From Xenophilus aerolatus (GTDB taxonomy: Bacteria; Pseudomonadota; Gammaproteobacteria; Burkholderiales; Burkholderiaceae_C), in assembly GCA_029968055.1 (NCBI GenBank), contig JASCNX010000002.1:496001-560000 (forward strand): a stretch of 64,000 bases of DNA. Reading direction: 5' to 3'. The translations under genes were made by a program, and so were the position numbers. Each line of letters opens with the position of its first letter. The first letter of the stretch is position 1. Below, piece by piece: positions 18,371 to 26,582 of the stretch. Below the pieces are notes generated by a model that did no database searches, was not told the DNA's origin, and saw nothing but the letters and a program-made list of their open reading frames with translations.

Positions 18371-19639
18371 ATGACCGCCCTCGACATCACCCACGACCCG
18401 AAGCGCACGAGCTGGGTCGCCTCCGCCAACGTGGCGGGCTGCGACTTCCCGATCCAGAACCTGCCCTTCGGGCGCTTTCGCGCGGCCGGCAGCCAGGCGG
18501 CCTTGCGCATCGGCGTCGCCATCGGCGACCAGGTGCTCGACCTGCGCGCCGCCGGCCTGGTCGACCACGACGACATGAATGCGCTGATGGCCGCGCCGGT
18601 GGCCGAGCGCCAGGCGCTGCGCCGCCGGCTGTCGGACGGCCTGGCCGCCGGCAGTGCGCAGCAGGCCGCGTGGTCGAAGGCGCTCGTCGCCCAGTCGGCC
18701 TGCGAATTCGCGGTGCCGTGCAAGGTCGGCGACTACACCGACTTCTACACCAGCGTGCACCACGCCACCAACATCGGCCGCCAGTTCCGCCCCGACAACC
18801 CGCTGCTGCCCAACTACAAGTGGGTGCCCATCGGCTACCACGGCCGCGCGAGTTCGCTCGTCGTCAGCGGCACGCCCATCAAGCGGCCCCAGGGCCAGAC
18901 CAAGGCGCCCGATGCCGCCGAGCCGAGCTTCGGCCCCTGCAAGCGCCTGGACTACGAGCTCGAGCTGGCCTGGTTCATCGGCCAGGGCAACGCGCTGGGC
19001 GCGCCGGTGGGCATCGACACCGCGGAGCAGCACCTGTTCGGCGTCGCCCTCTTCAACGACTGGTCGGCGCGCGACATCCAGGCCTGGGAATACCAGCCGC
19101 TGGGGCCGTTCCTGTCGAAGAATTTCGGCTCCACCGTCTCGCCGTGGATCGTGACGATGGAGGCCCTGGCGCCCTTCCGCGCGCCCTTCACGCGGCCCGA
19201 GGGCGACCCGCAGCCGCTGCCTTATCTCGACGGTGCCGACAACCGTGCGCAAGGCCACATCGCCATGACGCTGGAGGTTCTGATCCAGACCGCGAAGATG
19301 CGCGCCGAGGGCCAGGCGCCGACGCGGCTCACGCGGGGCCAGCTCGAGGACGCGGCCTACTGGACGCCCGCGCAGCTCGTGGCGCACCACACCGTCAACG
19401 GCTGCAACCTGCAGCCCGGCGACCTGTTGGGCTCGGGCACGCTGTCGGGCCCCACGCCCGACGCCGCCGGCTCGCTCACCGAGCTCAGCGTGGGTGGCAA
19501 GCAGGCGTTCACTTTGCCCAACGGCGAGCAGCGCACCTTCCTGCAGGACGGCGACACGCTGATCCTGCGTGGCTGGTGCGAGCGCGAGGGCGCGGTGCGC
19601 ATCGGCCTGGGCGAGGCGAGCGGCACCGTCGTCGCCTGA
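18371..19639 (+). CDS. fahA: Fumarylacetoacetase
   Basis: The 422-residue enzyme hydrolyses fumarylacetoacetate to fumarate and acetoacetate, the last step of the homogentisate pathway. Active-site features match the eukaryotic-type FAH: DYTDFYTSVHHATN (metal Asp at 124, catalytic His at 131), the Glu pair in DYELELAWF and the Asp in FNDWSARDIQ. Length also fits full FAH rather than the shorter fumarylpyruvate hydrolases. It ends the operon and is followed by a strong hairpin terminator shared with the convergent Bug gene. Confidence 0.96.
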   Translation: MTALDITHDPKRTSWVASANVAGCDFPIQNLPFGRFRAAGSQAALRIGVAIGDQVLDLRAAGLVDHDDMNALMAAPVAERQALRRRLSDGLAAGSAQQAAWSKALVAQSACEFAVPCKVGDYTDFYTSVHHATNIGRQFRPDNPLLPNYKWVPIGYHGRASSLVVSGTPIKRPQGQTKAPDAAEPSFGPCKRLDYELELAWFIGQGNALGAPVGIDTAEQHLFGVALFNDWSARDIQAWEYQPLGPFLSKNFGSTVSPWIVTMEALAPFRAPFTRPEGDPQPLPYLDGADNRAQGHIAMTLEVLIQTAKMRAEGQAPTRLTRGQLEDAAYWTPAQLVAHHTVNGCNLQPGDLLGSGTLSGPTPDAAGSLTELSVGGKQAFTLPNGEQRTFLQDGDTLILRGWCEREGAVRIGLGEASGTVVA

Positions 19640-19660
19640 CCGGCCGACTGGCCCCGAACG

Positions 19661-19698
19661 CAAGAAGCCCTGTCCGGCGCGCCGGACAGGGCTTCTTG
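19661..19698. terminator. Bidirectional terminator between fahA and a Bug gene
   Basis: A perfect 38-nt palindrome with 18-nt arms (CAAGAAGCCCTGTCCGGC and its complement) around GC. The outer arms read AAGAAG on the left and CTTCTT on the right, giving short T-rich tails in either direction. It lies between the convergent stops at 19639 and 19715. Confidence 0.85.
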
Positions 19699-19714
19699 CT
19701 TGGTGCGGACCGCC

Positions 19715-20689
19715 TCAGTCGACCTTCGCGCCCGAGTCCTTCACCAGCTTGCCCCAGCGCGGAATGTCGTCGCGGATCAGCTTGGCGAAGTCGGCCGCGC
19801 TGCTGCCCTGCACGTCGGCGCCCTGGCCCGCGAGCTTCTGCTTGAGCACCGGGTCCTGCAGCGCCTTGTTGATGTCGGCGTTGAGCTTGGCCACGATGTC
19901 CTTGGGCAGGCCGGCCGGCCCCGCGATGCCGAACCAGGTGATGGCGTCGAAGCCCTTGTAGCCCGATTCGGCCACCGTGGGCACCTGCGGCAGGTCGGGG
20001 GCGCGCTGCAGCGAGGTGAGGGCCAGCGGCCGCATCTTGCCGGACTTGATGTGCGCCTGCAGCGTGGGCACCGAGGACACGTACAGCTGCACCTGGCCGC
20101 TGATCACGTCGGTGATGCCCTGGGCCGCGCCCTTGTACGGGATGTGCGTGAGCCTGATGCCCGCGGCCTTCTGGAAGGACTCCATCGCCAGGTGCGACAC
20201 CGTGCCGCTGCCGGACGATGCGTAGTTGATGCTCTCGGGCTTGTCCTTGGCCGCCTTCACCAGCTCGGCCAGCGTCTTGTAGGGCGTGGCGGTGCCGGCC
20301 ACGATGACCAGCGGCGAGGTCGCCACCAGGCTGATCGGGGTCAGGTCCTTCACCGGGTCGTAGGGCAGCTTGGCGTAGAGCGTCGGGTTGATCGCCAGGT
20401 TGCTGGTCTGGCCCAGCACCAGCGTGTAGCCGTCGGGCGCGGCCTTGGCGGCGGCGTCCACGCCCAGGTTGCCGCCGGAGCCCGGCTTGTTGTCGACCAC
20501 GAAGTTGTAGCCGTAGCTGGTGAGCTTGTGGGTCAGCTCGCGGGCGATGATGTCGGTGCCGCCGCCGGCCGGGAAGGGCACGACGAGGCGGATCGGCCGG
20601 GCGGGCCAGGTCTCGGCGCGGGCGACCGAGGCAGCGGCGAAAAGGGAAAGGGCGGCGAGCGCCAACGCGGCGCGGCGGGATGTCTTCAT
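19715..20689 (-). CDS. Bug-family periplasmic receptor
   Basis: A 324-residue receptor with a signal peptide ending ARA, the typical start RPIRLVVPFPAGGGTDIIAREL, then DNKPGSGGNLGVDAAAKAAP and the C-terminal WGKLVKDSGAKVD. It is transcribed alone, divergent from an IclR regulator whose start is 108 bp away. Its promoter is almost the same as that of the nine-gene operon beginning at 30161, so it is probably induced by the same signal and may supply that pathway's substrate. Confidence 0.9.
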   Translation of the reverse strand: MKTSRRAALALAALSLFAAASVARAETWPARPIRLVVPFPAGGGTDIIARELTHKLTSYGYNFVVDNKPGSGGNLGVDAAAKAAPDGYTLVLGQTSNLAINPTLYAKLPYDPVKDLTPISLVATSPLVIVAGTATPYKTLAELVKAAKDKPESINYASSGSGTVSHLAMESFQKAAGIRLTHIPYKGAAQGITDVISGQVQLYVSSVPTLQAHIKSGKMRPLALTSLQRAPDLPQVPTVAESGYKGFDAITWFGIAGPAGLPKDIVAKLNADINKALQDPVLKQKLAGQGADVQGSSAADFAKLIRDDIPRWGKLVKDSGAKVD

Positions 20690-20734
20690 GGTCTGTCTGT
20701 CTCCGTCTGTTGGAACGCGATCGGCGTCCTGCGC

Positions 20735-20786
20735 GCACTCTAGGTGGGGGTTTCAATCCATACAATGTCGTTTCGTCCAGCGAACC
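20735..20786 (-). promoter_or_regulatory. Promoter and putative IclR operator of the Bug gene (copy 1)
   Basis: Read on the minus strand, an operator-like GGACGAAACGACATTGT overlaps a -35 TTGTAT, followed by exactly 17 nt and a -10 TAGAGT. The same arrangement occurs at 30202-30253 (ACGAAACG, TTGTGA, 17 nt, TAGAGT). On the plus strand TACAAT at 20761-20766 could serve as -10 of the divergent iclR gene, so regulator and target would share one control region. Confidence 0.65.
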
Positions 20787-20796
20787 GAGGTCCGAC

Positions 20797-21561
20797 ATGC
20801 GCAACGACGTTCCCCCTGAAGACAGCCCCGCCGAGCGCGGCGACGGCGGCGTGATCGCGGTCACGCGCGCCCTGTCGCTGATGGAGGCCTTCGAAGTCGG
20901 CGAATCCGCCCTCAGCCTGGCCGAGCTGAGCCGCCGCAGCGGCATGCACAAGACCACCGTGCTGCGCCTGGCACGCACGCTGGCGCAGTCCCACTACATG
21001 GTGCAGACAGACGCCGGCCAGTGGCGGCTCGGGCCGGCGGCCGGCTGGCTGGGTGCCCGTTACCAGGCCGGCTTCGACGTCAACAACGTGGTCGAACCGG
21101 CGCTGCACGACATGGTGCGGCTGACAGGCGAGAGCGCGTCCTTCTACGTGCGCGAGGGCGACATCCGGTCCTGCGTGGCGCGGGTGGAGGGACCGCAGTC
21201 GGTGCGGCACAACGTGCGCATCGGCGAGCGCCTGCCGCTGGACCGCGGCGCGCCGGGCCGGGTGATCCTGGCCTTCAGCGGCGCCAAGGGCGAGCCCTAC
21301 GAATCCATCCGCACCTGCGGCTACCAGATCTCGATGGGCGAGCGCGAGGCCGAGGTCTCCAGCGTGGCGGCGCCGGTGTTCCGCACCGGCTGGCACCTGC
21401 TGGGCTCGATGTGCATCTCGGGCCCCAGCTCGCGCCTCACGCGCGAGCGGCTGGAGCAGTACGCCCAGAGCGTGGTGGCGGCCGCCAACCAGCTGTCGTA
21501 TGCGCTGGCCGGCGGGCGCTCGCCGGCGACGCCGCCGGTGGTCTCACGCTGGCATCCCTGA
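20797..21561 (+). CDS. IclR-family regulator of the nine-gene operon (inferred)
   Basis: The protein has 254 residues from the ATG at 20797; the longer reading crosses the promoter. The N-terminal helix-turn-helix is clear (ALSLMEAFEVGESALSLAEL, then RSGMHKTTVLRLARTL), followed by an IclR ligand domain. It is divergent from a Bug gene and convergent, with only 4 nt between stops, with the nine-gene catabolic operon. Matching promoter/operator modules in front of the Bug gene and of the operon make this regulator the best candidate for both, probably as an activator since the operator lies just upstream of -35. That role is inferred. Confidence 0.88.
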   Translation: MRNDVPPEDSPAERGDGGVIAVTRALSLMEAFEVGESALSLAELSRRSGMHKTTVLRLARTLAQSHYMVQTDAGQWRLGPAAGWLGARYQAGFDVNNVVEPALHDMVRLTGESASFYVREGDIRSCVARVEGPQSVRHNVRIGERLPLDRGAPGRVILAFSGAKGEPYESIRTCGYQISMGEREAEVSSVAAPVFRTGWHLLGSMCISGPSSRLTRERLEQYAQSVVAAANQLSYALAGGRSPATPPVVSRWHP

Positions 21562-21565
21562 AGGC

Positions 21566-22480
21566 TCAGCGCCGCGCCAGCGGCAGCCCGGGCACGTCCA
21601 TCTCGGCCATCATCACGCAGCCGTGCGTGGAGTCGGTGACGAACACCGTGCGCCGCTCCGGCCCGCCGAAGGCCAGGTTGGTGATGGAGGCGCCCGCGGG
21701 GCCGCGCAGCACCTGCACCGGCTCGGCCCGCGTGTTGAGCACCCACAGGTAGCCCAGGCCCGGGTTGGCCACCAGCACGCGGCCCTGCGCGTCCACGGCC
21801 AGGCCGTCGGGGCCGCTGGGGCCGTAGGAGGTGAAGAACTGGCTCACCTTCGACACGCTGCCGTCGGGCAGCAGTGGCACGCGCCAGACGCAGTTGCCGC
21901 GCGTCACCGCCAGGTACAGCACCTTCTCGTCGGGCGACAGCGCCACGCCGTTGGGGCTGGGGATGTTGTCCAGCAGCAGGTCCAGCCGGCCTTCGGGCGA
22001 CAGGCGGTAGAGCCGGCCTGTGGGGTCGTGCAGCCCGGTCTGGCCCTGGTCGGTGAAGTACAGGTTGCCCGCGCGGTCGAAGACCAGGTCGTTCACGCCC
22101 TTGAAGCGCTCGCTGTTGCGCCGTGCCAGGAAGGGCGAGACGCGGCCGCTGGCCACGTCCAGCTGCATCAGGCCGTTCTTGTAGTCGGTGATGAGGATCG
22201 TGCCGGCATCGAGGAACTTCATGCCGTTGGGTTCGCCGTCGTACTCGGCCACCAGCGACCAGCGGCCCTGCGGATCGATGCGGAAGACGCGGCCCCAGGG
22301 GATGTCGGTGACGTACAGGTTGCCGGCCTCGTCGAAGACCGGCCCCTCGAGGAAGGAATCGGTGGGCGTGCCGCCGCGGTTGGCATCGGCCCAGTCGCTG
22401 CGGCGCGGGCGGCGGAATTCGTCGGGCATGGCGCTGAACAGCGTGAGTTCGCGCACCTGGGGCGGTTGGAGGAGGAACAT
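21566..22480 (-). CDS. SMP-30/gluconolactonase-like lactonase
   Basis: The 304-residue protein is a six-bladed beta-propeller of the SMP-30/gluconolactonase/LRE family: EGPVFDEAGNLYVTDIPWG with the metal Glu, GVNDLVFDRAGNLYFTD with Asn and Asp ligands, and SPNGVALSPDEKVLY. The start at 22480 has a GGAGGA ribosome-binding site (complement of 22468-22476). No signal peptide is present, so it is probably cytoplasmic and opens a sugar-acid or aliphatic lactone. It is the last gene of the operon that starts at 30161 and lies 16 nt after the second amidohydrolase. Confidence 0.88.
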   Translation of the reverse strand: MFLLQPPQVRELTLFSAMPDEFRRPRRSDWADANRGGTPTDSFLEGPVFDEAGNLYVTDIPWGRVFRIDPQGRWSLVAEYDGEPNGMKFLDAGTILITDYKNGLMQLDVASGRVSPFLARRNSERFKGVNDLVFDRAGNLYFTDQGQTGLHDPTGRLYRLSPEGRLDLLLDNIPSPNGVALSPDEKVLYLAVTRGNCVWRVPLLPDGSVSKVSQFFTSYGPSGPDGLAVDAQGRVLVANPGLGYLWVLNTRAEPVQVLRGPAGASITNLAFGGPERRTVFVTDSTHGCVMMAEMDVPGLPLARR

Positions 22481-22496
22481 GGGTCTGCGCTCGTTG

Positions 22497-23393
22497 TCAG
22501 GAGGATGGCACGGGGCCGAAGTCGTAGAGCTTCGCCGGGTTGTCGACCAGGATGCGCGCGAGCCGCTGGGCATCGCCTTCGCACCAGCGGCCGAGCAGGT
22601 CGACCAGTGCGGCGTCGTCCACGCTGCCGGGCGTCTCGGTGGTGTGGGGCCAGTCGCTGCCCCACACCAGGCGTTCGGGTGCGCGGCGCACCAGCGCCTG
22701 CCCGGCGGCCAGGGTGTCGTCGTAGCCCGGACCGCCCACCGAAGAACGCATATAGGCGCCCGACAGCTTGACCCAGGTGTTGCCCGCATCGAGCAGGCTG
22801 CACAGCAGGTCGAAGGCTTCGCCGCTCGCACCCTGCGCAGGGTCGAGCCGCGCCATGTGGTCCACCACCAGCGGCACCGGCAGCCCGCGCAGCAGCGCGG
22901 CCATGGCCAGCAGTTGCTCCGGATGCACGAAGACCTGGATGTGCCAGCCCAACGGTGCGGCCTTCGCAGCCAGCGTGGCGAGCATCTGCGGCGTGGTCGT
23001 GCCCCAGGACTGCGGCGTCACGAAGTTGACGCGCAAGCCACGCACGCCCAGGGCGTGCAGGCGCTGCAGTTCGGCCGCATCCACGCCGGCATCGACCACG
23101 GCCACGCCGCGTGCGGCCTCGCCCAGCTGCGCCAGCGCGTCGAGCGTGCAGGCGTTGTCGGTGCCGTAGGTGGAGGGCGTGACGACCACGGCGCGCTGCG
23201 TGCCCAGGCGCGCCTGCAGCTGCCGATAGGCCGCCACCGGCGCAGCGGGCGGCTGGCGCTTCCAGTGCGTCGACGGCGCGAAGCGCGGGTCGAAGATGTG
23301 CATGTGGCTGTCGCAGGCCAGCGGCGGCAGTGCGGCACTCATGCCAGCGCTCCAGGGCGCGTCGACATCGATCGAAGGGCCGCGAAGCGGCAC
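22497..23393 (-). CDS. PDC-hydrolase/galactarolactone-isomerase-like amidohydrolase (copy 2)
   Basis: The 298-residue TIM-barrel amidohydrolase has HxH metal ligands in CDSHMHIFD (H30 and H32), VVVTPSTYGTDN, the WVKLSGAY segment and a late Asp in VWGSDWPH. These fit the COG3618/LigI group, which acts on lactones such as 2-pyrone-4,6-dicarboxylate or galactarolactone. The GTG at 23393 is preferred over an ATG at 23342: a GAGGAAG ribosome site precedes it and its extra residues (PWSAG) align with PFSAG in the paralogue at 29205-30161. It lies 16 nt after a Bug gene and 16 nt before the SMP-30 gene. Confidence 0.85.
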   Translation of the reverse strand: MPLRGPSIDVDAPWSAGMSAALPPLACDSHMHIFDPRFAPSTHWKRQPPAAPVAAYRQLQARLGTQRAVVVTPSTYGTDNACTLDALAQLGEAARGVAVVDAGVDAAELQRLHALGVRGLRVNFVTPQSWGTTTPQMLATLAAKAAPLGWHIQVFVHPEQLLAMAALLRGLPVPLVVDHMARLDPAQGASGEAFDLLCSLLDAGNTWVKLSGAYMRSSVGGPGYDDTLAAGQALVRRAPERLVWGSDWPHTTETPGSVDDAALVDLLGRWCEGDAQRLARILVDNPAKLYDFGPVPSS

Positions 23394-23409
23394 GGGGGGT
23401 GCTTCCTCA

Positions 23410-24381
23410 TCAGTCCAGCTTGATGTCGCCCTTGCGCACCACCTCGCCCCACTTGGCGCCTTCCTTCTTCAGGAAGTCGGCGAAGGCCGCTGGGGTGGAG
23501 CCGACCGGCTGCGCGCCGAGGTCCTTCATGCGCTGCTGCACCTCGTCGTCCTTCAGCACCTCGGCCAGGGCCTTCTGCAGCTTGTCGGCGATGTCCTTGG
23601 GGGTCTTGGCGGGCAGCAGCATGCCGTTCCATTCGGAAGCTTCATAGCCCGGCACGACCGTCTCGGCCACGGTGGGCACATCGGGCAGGCGCGGCGAGCG
23701 CTGCGGCGAGGTGGCCGCCAGCGCGCGCAGCTTGCCGGTGGACACCAGCGGATAGCTGGCCGCCACGGTGGCGAACATGAAGTCCACCTGGCCCGCCATG
23801 ACGTCGGTGATGGCCGGGCCGCCGCTCTTGTAGGGCACGTGCACCATGTCCAGCCCCAGCTTCTGGCGGAACAGCTCGGCCGCCAGGCGCTGCACCGTGC
23901 CGCTGCCGCCCGAGGCGAAGTTGATTTTGCCGGGCTTGGCCTTCGCCGCGGCCACCAGCTCCGCCACCGTCTTGTACGGCGAGTCGGCCTTGGTGATCAG
24001 GATGTTGGGCATCGTCAGCACCAGCGACAGCGGTTGCAGCGCATCGGCCGCATAGGGCATGCGCGGGAACAGGTGCGGGTTGATGGCGTAGGGCGTGGCG
24101 TCGTAGAGCACGGTGTAGCCGTCGGGCGCGGCCTTGGCCGCATAGGCCGCACCGATGGTGCCGCTGGCGCCGGCGCGGTTGTCGACGATCACGCTGGTGC
24201 CCAGCTTGGGGCCGAGCTTGGCGGCCAGCACGCGGGCCACGGCATCGGCGGCACCGCCGGGCGCATAGGGCACGACGATGGTGATGGGGCGCTCGGGGTA
24301 GGCCGCATGCGCGGCGAGGGCCGCCGTCGCCAGGCTGGCGACGAGCAGGCGACGGATCAACGAGAAGGGGGCAGCGGCCAC
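23410..24381 (-). CDS. Bug-family periplasmic receptor
   Basis: The receptor has 323 residues from a GTG at 24381, which follows GGAG at a good distance; an upstream GTG at 24429 has no ribosome site. A signal peptide (LIRRLLVASLATAALAAHA) precedes the Bug start RPITIVVPYAPGGAADAVAR, then DNRAGASGTIGAAYAAKAAP and a C-terminal EVVRKGDIKLD. It is one of three Bug receptors in this operon and closest in wording to the one at 28222 (both have TIGAAYAAKAAP or TIGAAYVAKAAP), so the pair may be duplicates. Confidence 0.88.
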   Translation of the reverse strand: MAAAPFSLIRRLLVASLATAALAAHAAYPERPITIVVPYAPGGAADAVARVLAAKLGPKLGTSVIVDNRAGASGTIGAAYAAKAAPDGYTVLYDATPYAINPHLFPRMPYAADALQPLSLVLTMPNILITKADSPYKTVAELVAAAKAKPGKINFASGGSGTVQRLAAELFRQKLGLDMVHVPYKSGGPAITDVMAGQVDFMFATVAASYPLVSTGKLRALAATSPQRSPRLPDVPTVAETVVPGYEASEWNGMLLPAKTPKDIADKLQKALAEVLKDDEVQQRMKDLGAQPVGSTPAAFADFLKKEGAKWGEVVRKGDIKLD

Positions 24382-24489
24382 AGGCAGATCTCCGGAGTCA
24401 TGGATGAAAGTGGAAAAGGACGGCAGCACGGGCGGCTGCCTTGGTCGGAACGGGCAACGGCAGGCGACGGCGGCGAGGGCCGCCCGCCT

Positions 24490-25485
24490 TCACTCGGGCT
24501 TGAGGTCGAGCTCGCGCGCGAGCTGGCCATAGGCCTTGACCTCGCGCTCCAGCTGCGCGCCGAAGTCGGCGCCGCACACGTGCTGGCCCTCCATGCCCAG
24601 GCCGCGCAGCTTCTCCTGCGTGGCGCCCTGGCGCACGAAGTCCTGCGCGGTCTTCTGCAGCACCGCCAGTGCGGCGGGCGGCGTGCCCGCAGGCGCCAGC
24701 AGGCCGTACCAGGCATCGGCCCGGTAGCCCTTGACGCCCGCCTCGTCGAAGGTGGGCACCTGCGGCAGCAGCGGCGAGCGCTGCGGCGCGGCCACGGCCA
24801 GCGCCGTGAGCTTGCCGGCCTGCACCTGCGGCAGCACCGATCCCAGGGTGGCGAAGGAGCTGTCGACCTGGCCGCCGACCAGGTCGGTGACGGCCTGCGC
24901 CGCGCCCTTGTAGGGGATGTGGTTCATGCGCGTGCCGGTCAGCCGCGTGAACTGCTCGCTGGCGAAATGCCCCGAGCTGCCGGCGCCGGGCGTGGCATAG
25001 GTGCGCCGGCCCGCCTCGGCCTTGACCTGCTGCAGGAAGGCGGCGAAATCCGGCACCTTCATCGACGGACCCACCACCAGCACCGTGGGGCTCACCGCCA
25101 GGCTGCACACCGGCGCGAAGGAGCGCACCGCGTCGAACTTGACCCGGCTGCTGTAGAGCGCCGGGATCATGGTGTGGTTGGTGGCGCCCAGCAGCAGCGT
25201 GTAGCCGTCGGCCGGCGCGCCGGCCACGGCCTCGGCCGCGAGGATGGTGTTGGCGCCGGGCTTGTTGTCCACCACGAAGGGCTGGCCCAGCGTGCGCGCG
25301 GCGTAGTCGGCGAAGGCCCGCGCCACCACGTCGGTGGGGCCGCCGGCCGAGAAGCCGACGACCAGGCGCACGGGCTTGGCGGGGTAGGCCGGTGCCTGGG
25401 CGCGTGCGGAGCCGGCCGCCAGTGCGCAGGCGGCGAACATGCCGGTGGCAAGAAGGCGCGAGGCCTTGAGCGACGGGGTGTTCAT
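24490..25485 (-). CDS. Bug-family periplasmic receptor
   Basis: A 331-residue receptor with a signal peptide ending ARA, followed by KPVRLVVGFSAGGPTDVVAR, DNKPGANTILAAEAVAGAPA and a NHIPYKGAAQAVTDLVGGQV segment typical of Bug ligand-binding clefts. Its sequence differs clearly from the other two receptors of the operon, so it may bind a different acid. The start lies 4 nt after the MBL lipoprotein stop. A 108-nt space, which contains no gene, separates it from the next receptor. Confidence 0.9.
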   Translation of the reverse strand: MNTPSLKASRLLATGMFAACALAAGSARAQAPAYPAKPVRLVVGFSAGGPTDVVARAFADYAARTLGQPFVVDNKPGANTILAAEAVAGAPADGYTLLLGATNHTMIPALYSSRVKFDAVRSFAPVCSLAVSPTVLVVGPSMKVPDFAAFLQQVKAEAGRRTYATPGAGSSGHFASEQFTRLTGTRMNHIPYKGAAQAVTDLVGGQVDSSFATLGSVLPQVQAGKLTALAVAAPQRSPLLPQVPTFDEAGVKGYRADAWYGLLAPAGTPPAALAVLQKTAQDFVRQGATQEKLRGLGMEGQHVCGADFGAQLEREVKAYGQLARELDLKPE

Positions 25486-25489
25486 GGCG

Positions 25490-26509
25490 TCAGGGCAGCA
25501 GGGCGAAGCGGTCGCGCTGGGCCAGGGAGCATTCGTTCATCACGGTCAGCGTGCGCTCCACCGTCGGCGTGCCCACCACGAAGGGGTTGGGGCCGGTGCC
25601 ACCCGCTTCGCGCAGCCGGGCCAGCTTGCCCTGCGAGCCGTCCACGCGCGAATGGTTGGACAGCATCACGTCGATGCCCTCGGCGCGCGCGACCTGCGCC
25701 ATGCGCTGGGTGGAATGGCCATAGGTCTCCATGCGCGGGATGTCGGCGCCGAAGTTGAAGCCCGTGCCGCCCCACAGCAGCACGCGGTGCTTGCGGCCCT
25801 GCGAGCTGACGTCGAACACCGGCGACAGCGTGCCCCAGGTGTGGCCGGGTGTCACGTACAGCGTGAGGGTGGTGCCGCCCAGGGTCAGCTTGTCGCCGTC
25901 CTTGACGCTGATGTCGCGCTTGGGCGGCGCGCCCCAGATGGGCGTGGCGAATTCCAGCCGCGTTTCCATCATGGTCCAGTCGATGTCGCTCATGACCACG
26001 CGGGCGCCGTACTTCTGCGCCAGGTAGGGCGCACCGCCGTAGTGGTCGCCGTGGCCGTGGGTGACCACGATGTAGCGGATGCGCGCCGGGTCCAGTCCCA
26101 GCTTGCGCATGCCGCCCTCGATCAGCGCGGTGGCCTCGACCTGGTTGTTGAGGGCGTCGATCAGGATGATGCCCTCGGGCGTGTCGACGGCCCAGGCACT
26201 GGCCCAGTCGCCGCCCACGAAGTACAGGTTGTCGAAGGCGCGGCCGGGCGGGGGTGCCGGGCGGGCGATCAGGGCGCGCAGGCCGCGGTCGGCGGCCTCG
26301 TCCTGCACCGGCCGCGCGGTGGGCACCGGCTTGCACAGCGTCAGCACCTCGCCCAGGTCGCTGCCCGCCGCACGCGTGGCGGCTGCGACGTGCGCCGCGA
26401 TGCTGGCCTCGGACGGACGCTGCGCCGCCGGCGGTGGCGTGCTGGCGCAGCCCCACAGCGCGGTGGCGAGCGCGGCCACGAGCAGGCCGCGCGAAAGTCG
26501 ATGGGTCAT
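25490..26509 (-). CDS. MBL-fold lipoprotein, subclass B3-like
   Basis: The 339-residue exported protein has a lipobox LWGC (C21) and a complete metallo-beta-lactamase metal set: HGHGDH at 151-156, H223 in TPGHTWGT and H286 in SNHSRVD. This pattern, without a Cys ligand, is closest to subclass B3 enzymes and related periplasmic hydrolases. It sits inside a catabolic operon between a hydroxyacid dehydrogenase and a Bug gene, so lactone or ester hydrolysis in the periplasm is more likely than a role against antibiotics; that is inference. Confidence 0.85.
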   Translation of the reverse strand: MTHRLSRGLLVAALATALWGCASTPPPAAQRPSEASIAAHVAAATRAAGSDLGEVLTLCKPVPTARPVQDEAADRGLRALIARPAPPPGRAFDNLYFVGGDWASAWAVDTPEGIILIDALNNQVEATALIEGGMRKLGLDPARIRYIVVTHGHGDHYGGAPYLAQKYGARVVMSDIDWTMMETRLEFATPIWGAPPKRDISVKDGDKLTLGGTTLTLYVTPGHTWGTLSPVFDVSSQGRKHRVLLWGGTGFNFGADIPRMETYGHSTQRMAQVARAEGIDVMLSNHSRVDGSQGKLARLREAGGTGPNPFVVGTPTVERTLTVMNECSLAQRDRFALLP

Positions 26510-26582
26510 GGTCTTGTCTCCTTGTGGATGGGGCCGTCGTCGCTGGCGCCTGGCGGGCTGCCGCGCCGCCCGGCGGCGGAAC

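Noticed and set aside
18371-19639. FahA considered as fumarylpyruvate hydrolase of the gentisate pathway
   Set aside because: Length of 422 residues and active-site blocks fit true fumarylacetoacetase, and hmgA is adjacent.
21562-21565. Expected terminator between the convergent iclR and SMP-30 genes
   Set aside because: Only four bases separate the stops and no hairpin spans them, so no terminator is claimed.
25490-26509. MBL lipoprotein considered as an antibiotic-resistance beta-lactamase
   Set aside because: Metal motifs fit subclass B3-like folds, but the gene sits in a catabolic operon and nothing ties it to resistance.
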